A stretch of 64,000 nt of DNA. Origin: Tolypothrix bouteillei VB521301 (GTDB taxonomy: Bacteria > Cyanobacteriota > Cyanobacteriia > Cyanobacteriales > Nostocaceae). Below the pieces are notes generated by a model that saw only the letters and a program-made list of their open reading frames with translations, was not told where the DNA came from and did no database searches. How positions within the stretch are numbered: position 1 is the first letter of the stretch; every line of letters begins with the position of its first letter. Positions 51,801-59,705 of the stretch are shown in pieces. The position numbers were made by a program, and so were the translations under genes. The DNA lies in NCBI RefSeq assembly GCF_000760695.4, contig NZ_JHEG04000001.1, forward strand, positions 1,830,717 to 1,894,716, read 5' to 3'.

Positions 51801-52082
51801 ATACTTAGTTAATTCTGGTGACGGTAGGGGGCGATCGCTACTCGTTGGGAAGGCAAAGTATTTAGGAGATATGCGTTCTCGCAGTTTAATTGCTGGTTCT
51901 TGGATGCCTAACGCTTGTATTAAAAATGTTTCTAATTCATCTCCAGTTAGATGTCCGGGGTGGAGTATCTGTTTGGTGTGGTATTCTTTGGAAAATGGGG
52001 TTTCTACCCACAAGTAAAAGGAACCTGACTGAAAAAAGCCAGTCTGTGCGTGAGGTATCCATGTACCGTGAATAACTTTCAT
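48855..52082 (-). CDS. SNF2-family DEAD/DEAH box helicase
   Basis: The 1075-residue protein has a 560-residue N-terminal region, then a SNF2 ATPase: Walker [10 protein letters not shown], DEAQ box ([10 protein letters not shown]), [10 protein letters not shown] and, in the C-terminal lobe, [24 protein letters not shown] in two segments. It belongs to the bacterial SNF2 group related to HepA/RapA-like remodelers that translocate on DNA or displace proteins from it. ATG 52082 ([11 protein letters not shown]) is preferred to the upstream Met at 52109, because GAGG lies about nine bases before it and [10 protein letters not shown] is the conserved N-terminus. It forms an operon with the SWIM gene. 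Confidence 0.92.
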   Translation of the reverse strand: [1075 protein letters not shown]

Positions 52083-52207
52083 AACTGAAGCCTCTAGCGT
52101 GCCATTCATTCTGGAGGACTACAGTTACTTTACCATCTAGTTAAGAACATGGGGATTATATTTAGTATTGATACACGCTTGTGAGTTAAAACTCTTCACG
52201 ATCTGAT

Positions 52208-53068
52208 TCACTCTTGTTTCCACGGTTGTTGTCTCCAACCTAATTTCTGTCTTGCTAAGGAAGTATCTACGTGAGGCATATAAATTTCTACAAGCTCTAT
52301 AGTTTCTCGTACCAATGCTTCAAGTTCATTGATAGCTACGGGGGCTTCATGATGAAACAAGCTTTCGAGACGAGATGCAAGGTTTTCAGGGACAATCTTC
52401 ATTTGCTCAATAAATCTGCTCATTCGCTTGAATTGAAAAGTTGAATAATACAAGCGGTTCAACCCAGACAATACACCAAGTAAATTTTGGGCTGACTCAA
52501 CAAGGATTTGGTAGTACCAGAGCGTTGTGTCCCGTCTAGCAAGCTTGGGCTGCATTCCCCAAATAGGGAAGAATTTGAGGTAATGCTCGACCATTTTCTG
52601 TGCTAGCCCATCCGGATAATTCGCAACTTTGGCTTTCCACTTCTCAATCAGCGTTTCGCCGTACAATGGAATTCCAATTAGCGTTCCAGTCATTGTTTTT
52701 ATCATTGGAGATTGAAGATCGAATCCCTCCAAGATAGTTGAAATTTCCTTTTCCCATTGTGCGATCGTTGCATGAGCAAACTGACATTCAACTCCATTCA
52801 CAAAGTAAGTCTGACCGATCGCACCCTCTAGCCGATCTCCCAAAATACCCAATGTCTCCGACCCATGATTTCGCTGACGCGCTTCCTCTAATTCCTCATC
52901 AGAGGGTAATTCGTCATAATAAATGCACATCTCGCAATCAGAGTATTCATCGCACAGCCCTTCTGCAACTGACCCTGTAAGCATGACGGCTTTCGTTTTT
53001 GGGTTAGCGATGTAAGTTTCGGCATTGCGCTTTGCTAATTTTAGCAAATACTGAATTTTCTCAGTCAT
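52208..53068 (-). CDS. Nucleotidyltransferase-fold protein
   Basis: The 286-residue protein has a pol-beta nucleotidyltransferase motif: LTGSVAEGLCDEYSDCEMC gives the G-S...D-x-E pattern that binds two metals. The helical C-terminal half (LEGFDLQSP..., YYQILVESAQNLLGVLSG) suggests a substrate-binding domain like those of aminoglycoside or lincosamide nucleotidylyltransferases, but the substrate is unknown. It lies about 95 bp downstream of the CHAT-pseudokinase-globin gene on the same strand, with no terminator in between, so co-transcription is possible. ATG 53068 is preferred to the GTG at 53092; neither has a clear ribosome binding site. Confidence 0.75.
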   Translation of the reverse strand: MTEKIQYLLKLAKRNAETYIANPKTKAVMLTGSVAEGLCDEYSDCEMCIYYDELPSDEELEEARQRNHGSETLGILGDRLEGAIGQTYFVNGVECQFAHATIAQWEKEISTILEGFDLQSPMIKTMTGTLIGIPLYGETLIEKWKAKVANYPDGLAQKMVEHYLKFFPIWGMQPKLARRDTTLWYYQILVESAQNLLGVLSGLNRLYYSTFQFKRMSRFIEQMKIVPENLASRLESLFHHEAPVAINELEALVRETIELVEIYMPHVDTSLARQKLGWRQQPWKQE

Positions 53069-53163
53069 GAATTTTTGTGATTTAGTTGACACTCACACGG
53101 TTCCAAGCCATGTGATTATGTATTATAGGGAATATAAATCCCACATTGCTAATATCGAAGCTC

Positions 53164-55170
53164 TTACTTTTTTCCTTGATATTTTTGCATATATTCAATT
53201 CCTGGACGTAAAACTTCTTCCCAAGCCTCTGTCACTAGTTTTGTATAACTTGAATTTTCGTTTTTCTCAGACTCCTTTGTACACTCAGGATCTGTGTTTT
53301 TTACTGTTTCTATTAAATTAGAGACAAAAGTGCTATAGAACTCATGTGGAATCTTACTGTGAGAATTTGCTATCCGACTGAGAATATTAGGTTCTTCTTG
53401 CTCGTTCTGCTCAGGCAAATTTTGTTTCTGTTCATAATAAGCGAATAACAATATAATAGCTTCTTCAAGTTGCTGATACTGTATATGCCACCTTTTATCT
53501 TGATTATTTAACTCTCGCTCGTTAAAACCTATAAATTGCGCCTTAACATCCTCTTTTTCTATAAATTTATCATAAAAAATTTGAATAAAGCTCTTATCAG
53601 AGTCTTTTTTGTTTAGACACCTTATGTAACTTTCCTTGACCGTATTTAAATAAAAGTTTACATTCCGAATTATTTTTAACGCATCCTCAAGTGTGGCATA
53701 ACGTTTTTTTGGTTCATGCTCTGTCATTCTATAAATAGTGTTCTGAAGAATTTCCGGGCAATCGTTACGACAACTGCGAATCTCTTCCAAAGAACGCAAA
53801 TCTCTAAATGCACTATCCCCTTCTTGTTCCAATTTGTGATAATCTTCCAGCACACGTGGTGTCTTGCCTGTGAGAATCTCATACGCTAAAATTCCAAGCA
53901 GGTATTGAGCAGATTGATCGAACGTTGGATGATTTGGGTTATGATGACTAAAGCGTTCGGGAAGTTGGTATGCTGACGCTTCTAAAGAGTCTGATTCATT
54001 TTGTTTATCAGACATCTTTTTAAGTTCTTGTATTATTTCGTTCTGATGCAAGCTTTCAAACAAGTTAAAAGGTGAGATAAAAGGTTCATTTTTTTCATTC
54101 AGTATAATATTTGATGGTTTGATATTAGGAGTAGTATTGGGAAAAATAGAATTTGAACTCGAAATACTAAGAAGTGCATCCCCAATGGCTACAATAATGT
54201 TAAGTGCGTCGTTAAACCGTAGCTTATCCCGAGTATTAATTTTTTCTCGAAGGGTTTTACCTTCAACATACTGCATCACATAGTAGTAAGGAATTTTATT
54301 TAAATTAACATCATAAATAGTAATAAAATTTGACCTATCTGAAATTTTCACTGCTTCTTGAATACCTTTGTCAAACGGCTGCTGTAAATTTTCTTCGTAA
54401 AATACTTTAATAGCTACATCACGTTTTAAAATATTGTCATTAGCTTTAAAAACTATCGCCAGACTACCTTCTTTAGGTGGTGATAAATCTAATGTGTATC
54501 TTGCTTTCGGTAATATAGAAACTAGTTTTTTCTTTTTTTCTGCAAGTTTTATTTCCAACACTGGAATCTTCTCTTGAAAATTAGATTCTGCTTTAGCTTG
54601 AATGCGAGCTTTGCCTAATTCAAAAGCTTTTGCGATCTCACTATATTGTTGGATAGCATTTTGATTATTTATATGACTGTTAGCTATATATTCATAAAAT
54701 CCTTCAGCAAATTTAATTGCAGATTCATCTAGAATCTCCTGGTTCATACCAATGACATAATTAATATGTTGGCACATTAAATGTGCAGTTTTAGCTGAAT
54801 AGCAAGCATTAAGTAATACACATTGAACATGACTAGTATGTTGCTTAAAAAAAGCAGCCAAACCTTCTGGTTTTACAGGTTCTGCTGTCCCATTATCACT
54901 CTCGAATATTAAGCAGCCATTCTCCATACCGTGTCCGCAAAAATGGACTATAGAAGGCTTTTCTGTTTGAATCGCTTCTGACATAGTTTTCAAACTTACA
55001 TTACTTATTGTTGTTATTTCAAATACATTATTTCCTTTTTCTTTAATAGTGTTTTCAAGTTGGTTGAATTTAGCATAAGCAGTCGTAATTTTATTGATTT
55101 CAGTCTTTAAATCTAGGTAAGAATGGTTATTAGGAAGCGATGCTAAAATTAAAATTTTCTTCTTTGCCAT
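53164..55170 (-). CDS. CHAT (caspase-like) protease - pseudokinase - globin fusion protein
   Basis: The 668-residue protein has three regions. About 1-195 is a CHAT/caspase-like domain with catalytic His80 (HFCGHGMENG) and Cys123 (LLNACYSAK). About 222-505 is a protein kinase fold with Lys255 (VAIKVF), YYYVMQYVEGKTL and GILAYEILTGKTP; its HRD is TPN (Asp to Asn349), its DFG is P367-F-N, and the Gly loop is weak, so it is a pseudokinase. About 508-665 resembles a globin: FYDKF (helix B), a long E-helix region, IANSHSKIPHEFY with His604 at the proximal F8 position (compare IANKHA in flavohaemoglobin), and LVTEAWEEVLRPGIEYM (G/H). No signal peptide. Function inferred: a haem/gas- or redox-gated protease, possibly cell-death related. 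Base composition is AT-rich. Confidence 0.8.
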   Translation of the reverse strand: MAKKKILILASLPNNHSYLDLKTEINKITTAYAKFNQLENTIKEKGNNVFEITTISNVSLKTMSEAIQTEKPSIVHFCGHGMENGCLIFESDNGTAEPVKPEGLAAFFKQHTSHVQCVLLNACYSAKTAHLMCQHINYVIGMNQEILDESAIKFAEGFYEYIANSHINNQNAIQQYSEIAKAFELGKARIQAKAESNFQEKIPVLEIKLAEKKKKLVSILPKARYTLDLSPPKEGSLAIVFKANDNILKRDVAIKVFYEENLQQPFDKGIQEAVKISDRSNFITIYDVNLNKIPYYYVMQYVEGKTLREKINTRDKLRFNDALNIIVAIGDALLSISSSNSIFPNTTPNIKPSNIILNEKNEPFISPFNLFESLHQNEIIQELKKMSDKQNESDSLEASAYQLPERFSHHNPNHPTFDQSAQYLLGILAYEILTGKTPRVLEDYHKLEQEGDSAFRDLRSLEEIRSCRNDCPEILQNTIYRMTEHEPKKRYATLEDALKIIRNVNFYLNTVKESYIRCLNKKDSDKSFIQIFYDKFIEKEDVKAQFIGFNERELNNQDKRWHIQYQQLEEAIILLFAYYEQKQNLPEQNEQEEPNILSRIANSHSKIPHEFYSTFVSNLIETVKNTDPECTKESEKNENSSYTKLVTEAWEEVLRPGIEYMQKYQGKK

Positions 55171-55334
55171 ACTTTATACTCCTTTTCTTAATTATCACTA
55201 AAAATGATAATATTTTGACACAGATAAAGTTACTTTGTTATTTATAAAAACTACAACTACAAAGATGGTAATTCCGAAAAAATAGTTTTTGACTTCTGTA
55301 AGAACTTGCTTTGGAAAAAGTAGAAATATCTATA

Positions 55335-55416
55335 TCCGCTTCTGCGATCGCACAGGCTGGTTGTACCACCTTAACCATGACTCAATATCCGAAGCTACAG
55401 TACTGAACAAATATAC
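55335..55416 (+). pseudogene. Duplicate fragment of the lipoprotein gene 5' region
   Basis: CTTCTGCGATCGCACAGGCT, then GGTTGTACCACCTTAACCATGACTCAATA in pieces, matches 55839-55895 (within the lipoprotein signal-peptide region) with a few substitutions. The copy has no start codon of its own and meets a stop soon after (TACTGA), so it is a truncated paralogous fragment. Confidence 0.6.
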
Positions 55417-55550
55417 CTAGCGAATTTAAAAAGTGTATGAAAATTTACATTTTATATCAAGGTATTAATACTGTATTTTTGCTCTTTAATAAACATCTAT
55501 TTTTAGAGATAACACTAAAAATTAGAATTTCTAGCCTGCCTACGCAGGCT

Positions 55551-55577
55551 ATGTTTGTATAGCCAAGGCAGCGCGTT
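55551..55577. repeat. Inverted copy of the 2959 repeat
   Basis: GTTTGTATAGCCAAGGCAGCGCG-TTGC is the reverse complement of the repeat at 2959-2985 with one substitution. Together they show a dispersed family in both orientations. Confidence 0.65.
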
Positions 55578-55798
55578 GCGGTGAGCAGCGCCGTGCCCCC
55601 GTTGTAGCGCCCTGGGTTCCCCCCGTTGTAGCGCCTGCCGTCCACTCTTCTAGAGTGAGGGCAATTAATGTGCAACTTCACATAGAATTGGTATGAGATG
55701 CTTGCTCTAATTCCTCTTCACAGAGCTGGTAGAGGGATACTCTCCTCCGGATCTCGAAACAAGCAAACGTATAGCTTAGCGATGAATTCCCAATCCTC

Positions 55799-56311
55799 AT
55801 GAAACAACCAACATCTCTGCTTTTAACATTACCGATCGCTTCTGCGATCGCACTGGCTGGTTGCACCACCTTAACCACGACTCAATACGAAGCAACAGCA
55901 CTCACTCAGTATACTTGGCAAGTTAAATATGCTAACGACCTAACGAATGAAACATCATCGCGTTTTGAAACTTTTGGTACTACGTCTTTACTCAATCGTA
56001 ATGGTATAAAGCCAGAAGGAGCAGTCACAGGTCCTGATGACAAAGGACTGTGGTGGGCTGCTTTACCGCCAAGACCTTCAGTGGATGAAGTCGAACAAAG
56101 AAAGCAGGGACAGGAAGCCAGTCAGCCTGAATTGTTGAAATCTGTTGACTACCAATTGACGTATACGTTGAGTGGCGAACAAAGGACATTACCTGCTAAC
56201 TATCAAGTGTATAGAGAAGTTGTCAAAGCGTATCCATCACGCACGCCCTTAGAGTTAACTTTAGGGGTGAATGATAATTCTGTTGAAAAAGCAGAACCAT
56301 CTGGTGAGTAG
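55799..56311 (+). CDS. Hypothetical lipoprotein
   Basis: The 170-residue protein has a lipoprotein signal (SLLLTLPIASAIALAGC) with lipobox LAGC at Cys22. The mature part is polar, with WQVKYANDLTNETSS, GLWWAALPPRPSVDEVEQRK and VDYQLTYTLSGEQRTLPANY. No domain recognised. The HIP1 octamer GCGATCGC is embedded in its signal-peptide codons. A partial duplicate of its 5' region lies 460 bp upstream. Membrane-anchored location is inferred from the lipobox. Confidence 0.7.
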   Translation: MKQPTSLLLTLPIASAIALAGCTTLTTTQYEATALTQYTWQVKYANDLTNETSSRFETFGTTSLLNRNGIKPEGAVTGPDDKGLWWAALPPRPSVDEVEQRKQGQEASQPELLKSVDYQLTYTLSGEQRTLPANYQVYREVVKAYPSRTPLELTLGVNDNSVEKAEPSGE

Positions 56312-56636
56312 TTCAACCTGAAAAAACATAAAATGTTTGTGTGGCACTTTAGCAGATGCATTGCAACTACACACCTAAAAGTATTTTAGGTTGAATTTGT
56401 TGGAGCTACTTCACTGAGTTATTATCTTAATATTTATGCTATTTTTTTAAAAGTACTTAACTTATTATCAGCCGACAATTCTACAAACTCTTGAAGTTCT
56501 TTTTGAATTGCGATCGCGCACCTGTAAAATTCACAAGATGGTGTGACACTTCAATCAGTGGACTTATAAACACATGAGATTGTGTTGTTTGTGCTACCTT
56601 TTAGCCAAGAAAGACTAGGATAAGCGGGGGTGGCTT
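56312..56636. other. Spacer, nothing recognised
   Basis: 325 bp of AT-rich DNA with one HIP1 site (GCGATCGCGC near 56510). I see no gene, repeat array or strong hairpin; it presumably contains the promoter of the following gene. Confidence 0.4.
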
Positions 56637-57878
56637 ATGAGACGTAAGTTACTAAGTATACTTATTAGTATAATAATTCTATTATCAATACAAGTCCCAT
56701 TACCTGCTTTTGCTCAAACTAATTTTCACAATTTAACTTCGAGTCAAGCTCAAAAGCTCACTAGCATTCAATGCAGTCTGACAACAATTGATGACCTACA
56801 ATCGCGAGGTATCTTAAGTGTTGATTTAGCTAACTCGCAAAGAAAATATTACTTAACAAATGCAGAAACTCTGCTTGGTTCACCAGTAGCGCCAGAGGAA
56901 TTAACGGCTTTGTTAAAGAATTATAACGAGCCGCAGGATGTTCAAAGATCGGGAATCAAGCAGCACATTGCTGGCTTTTTCACTTTTGTCAATATTATAT
57001 GGTTCACCTCTAGTATCTTACTGACGATCGCAATTGGTTGGCTTTTTGCACTTTATTTGCTACCCATTCTCTTTGCCATCCCTCCTATAGTCTATGAAAT
57101 TGTCACTTATGGTGTCTGTTTGGCGTCGATTGTTGGAGGTCAATGGTTTACTCCTGAAATCGCTGGATTTATTGCTCTACCCGGTTGTATGGGCTTAATT
57201 GGAGCATTGACATTGAGTGAATATTTACACCAACAGGCACTTCAACAGTTTTATGAAGAAAGCAAAATCAATAGGTTTTCTCTGTATGCTTTTCTTCTTT
57301 TCTGTATTTGGGCAGCCGTAGCAATTGCTTACAACAGCATTGCGATCGCATTTTTAGCAGTTATTGCTCTAGAGACATTTTTGGGTTTCTCAGTAGCAGT
57401 CATGCCATTACAGTATTTTATTGGTTTTAGAGAAAGAAAAGTAATTCCTCAGACAACCGCCGCTTCTTTCTTGCTGTTGGTGTTTTATGTCGGGCTGAAA
57501 ATAAGTCAAACAGACATTGCCTACCTTAACATTTTCTCCTCTGGGGCACTGTTTATGGGTGTATTTGTATATTTCACAGGTTTGTTAGTGCTTGCATCAA
57601 AGTGGCACGGTCACAAAAACCTATGGCATTATATAGGACTGCAAGTATTAACCATTGTTTCTGGTATTGGAGCGCTCTTTATTGGTTCAGTTTGGCATAT
57701 TACCCAACTGCAAGGTATTGGAGGAACATTCTTTTTCCTGTATCTCTTAGAGAAATATTGGGAACTCCCTTGGAAAAAGCAAAGCTGGGCTTGGGCAACT
57801 TTGGGGTTGGCAGTTTTGCTCTATCTCTCATCTTTAATTGTGAGAATGTACCCCCAGTATTTTCTTTTTTCGGTTTAA
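56637..57878 (+). CDS. Unknown multi-pass membrane protein with signal peptide
   Basis: The 413-residue protein starts with a signal sequence (LLSILISIIILLSIQVPLPAFAQ), followed by a soluble segment (30-110; LTSIQCSLTTIDDLQSRGI) and about nine or ten hydrophobic helices (115-405). No family recognised. The soluble segment could face the periplasm or thylakoid lumen. Located just upstream of the exopolysaccharide operon but 380 bp away, so a role there is speculative. Confidence 0.65.
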   Translation: MRRKLLSILISIIILLSIQVPLPAFAQTNFHNLTSSQAQKLTSIQCSLTTIDDLQSRGILSVDLANSQRKYYLTNAETLLGSPVAPEELTALLKNYNEPQDVQRSGIKQHIAGFFTFVNIIWFTSSILLTIAIGWLFALYLLPILFAIPPIVYEIVTYGVCLASIVGGQWFTPEIAGFIALPGCMGLIGALTLSEYLHQQALQQFYEESKINRFSLYAFLLFCIWAAVAIAYNSIAIAFLAVIALETFLGFSVAVMPLQYFIGFRERKVIPQTTAASFLLLVFYVGLKISQTDIAYLNIFSSGALFMGVFVYFTGLLVLASKWHGHKNLWHYIGLQVLTIVSGIGALFIGSVWHITQLQGIGGTFFFLYLLEKYWELPWKKQSWAWATLGLAVLLYLSSLIVRMYPQYFLFSV

Positions 57879-58261
57879 CGAAGTTGTGTCAACGCGATTG
57901 TAGAGAGACAAAAGCGAGTTATACATAGGAGTGAAAAATAATGTAGAGACGCTTGAGACAACTCCTCTTAACTGGGGTTTTATGCAATGCAGACTGCAAT
58001 TTTTGAAAATGTCTTAAATCCTCTCGTTTCTCATGGATAGCTAGGTGGATAATCTGATGCTCCCCAGAGGACACTATCTGTAAAAATGCGATCGTAACCA
58101 CCTGATAGTATTTTTACTGTGGTTTAAGTAAGAAACTGGTACTCAGAGTTGCAGAAAATGTCTCGGGTTACTCAAGCTTGAGCCTAAAGTACTTTCAGGC
58201 GATCGCGCAATACCCTATAGAAGCTGCAATCTGTGCTAGTTTCCCATAGAGAGGATTGTTA
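57879..58261. other. Spacer before the exopolysaccharide operon
   Basis: This 383-bp gap contains a GTAGAGACG-type repeat scrap (57942), HIP1-like sites and AGAGAGGA just before the GumC start. No gene recognised; the operon promoter is likely here. Confidence 0.45.
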
Positions 58262-59689
58262 ATGACCAATTCTATAGAAATCTCTGCTGGTTACCCCAGC
58301 AGGTCACGTAAATCAGGAGCGAACCAAGGGCGTTGGCAGCGTTACTTTCTTTTGGGTCTAGCAACTAACTTAGCCTTTTGGGTTTCAGCTTTTCTGTATT
58401 TAAAGGTGACACCACCAACCTATACTAGTTCTTCAGCTCTTAATTTACCAGGAGCATGGTCGAATACCAATGTCAATTTACCAGGCATTGGTCAAGCTAA
58501 TTATGAAAATGTATCTCCATACGCTGCACTTGCCACTCAGGATCCGCGAGAAATTTATAAATTTATTGCTGAAAGCGAACCAGTATTGCAAGCAGCAGCA
58601 GCTCGGCTAAATATGTCTTTAGAAGAGTTTGGCGAACCTCGGATTAAGGTAATCGTCAATACCTCTATTATGAGTATTGATTTCCAAGGTACAAGTCCCC
58701 AAGAAGCACAAAATAAATCTTTAGCTTTCTACCAAGCCTTTCAAGCAAGACTCAACGATCTGAGATCTCAAGAAGTTATTCAAAGAGATGTAGGTTACCA
58801 AACTACCCTGACTTCTTCCCAAAAAAAATTGGAATCTGCTCAGAAAAACCTTTCTGATTACAAAGCACGTTCGGGTTTGAGTTCGGAAAATCAAATTAGC
58901 GATCTGACAAAGAATATTGAACAGCTACGCAGACAACGAGCCGAAATATTAGCCCAACAGAAACAGGCTAGTACTCGTCTAGCACAATTATCGGCTAATT
59001 TAAAACTATCTGCAAGTCAAGCTTCAGATGCTTTTGTCCTTCAAACGGATCAGATATTTCAACAGAACTTAAAAAGCTATAGCGATGCTAGCGCTGCAGT
59101 GGTCGTACTAGAATCCAAATTTTTACCCAACCACCCTACATTAATTACCGAGAAAGCCAAGCGAGATGCGGCTCAAGAGGCTTTGCTAGCCCGAGGTCAG
59201 TCTCTTTTGGGGCGATCGGTTAGTTTAGCAACCCTAAAGCAATTAAACCTTAGTAGTAATAATTCTGGTAACACCGCTCCTCGTGATATTCTTTTCCAAC
59301 AACTTGTTACAGTTCAAGCAGACCAAAAGGGTTTCACAGCCCAAGCTCAAGCAATAGAACAACAGATTGCTCAGCTTGAGGGTAGACTTAAGGCTCTAAC
59401 ACAGCAGCAAGTCACTTTGGATTCTCTCAAGCGCAATACGCAAATTGCTGAAGCAGTCTTTTCCTCTACTTTAACCAAACTCGATCTTGGCAAGTCGAAT
59501 ACCTTTGGCTCTTATCCACTCATTCAAATTGTTATACAACCTACATTACCCGATACTCCAAGTTCACCAAAAGAAAAATTAGTTTTAATAGGCTCAGCTG
59601 GCGGCTCCTTTTTTGTATCTCTTGGACTCGTATTACTTTGGTGGCGCGAGCGCAAAAATTCTATATCTGATACGACTGTAAATAGATAG
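58262..59689 (+). CDS. GumC/Wzz-type polysaccharide chain-length determinant
   Basis: The 475-residue polysaccharide co-polymerase has a membrane helix near residues 27-47, a long periplasmic part with Wzz-like and coiled-coil segments (180-400; SQKKLESAQKNLSDYKARSGL), and a second C-terminal helix (LVLIGSAGGSFFVSLGLVLLWW). There is no C-terminal tyrosine kinase domain, so it is the GumC rather than the fused Wzc type. ATG 58262 is chosen over TTG 58256, because GAGAGG lies seven bases upstream of ATG. It is the first gene of an exopolysaccharide operon with Wzy-, Wzx-, glycosyltransferase- and epimerase-like genes. Confidence 0.88.
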   Translation: MTNSIEISAGYPSRSRKSGANQGRWQRYFLLGLATNLAFWVSAFLYLKVTPPTYTSSSALNLPGAWSNTNVNLPGIGQANYENVSPYAALATQDPREIYKFIAESEPVLQAAAARLNMSLEEFGEPRIKVIVNTSIMSIDFQGTSPQEAQNKSLAFYQAFQARLNDLRSQEVIQRDVGYQTTLTSSQKKLESAQKNLSDYKARSGLSSENQISDLTKNIEQLRRQRAEILAQQKQASTRLAQLSANLKLSASQASDAFVLQTDQIFQQNLKSYSDASAAVVVLESKFLPNHPTLITEKAKRDAAQEALLARGQSLLGRSVSLATLKQLNLSSNNSGNTAPRDILFQQLVTVQADQKGFTAQAQAIEQQIAQLEGRLKALTQQQVTLDSLKRNTQIAEAVFSSTLTKLDLGKSNTFGSYPLIQIVIQPTLPDTPSSPKEKLVLIGSAGGSFFVSLGLVLLWWRERKNSISDTTVNR

Positions 59690-59705
59690 AGGAAGACAAT
59701 GGACA

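Larger units (their letters stand above)
55171..55798. other. Spacer with duplicated lipoprotein fragment and palindromic repeats
   Basis: This gap of 628 bp contains a partial duplicate of the 5' end of the next gene (55335-55416), then a repeat cluster (about 55530-55665): GCCTGCCTACGCAGGC, TTTGTATAGCCAAGGCAGCGCGTTGC and two copies of CCCCGTTGTAGCGCC. Open frames over the repeats are spurious. Confidence 0.65.

Noticed and set aside
55457-55681. 74-residue minus-strand open frame
   Set aside because: Composed of palindromic repeat DNA (RYNGGNPGRYNGG from duplicated CCCCGTTGTAGCGCC units).
55678-55878. 66-residue minus-strand open frame over the lipoprotein start
   Set aside because: Antisense to the signal-peptide region of a better supported lipoprotein gene.
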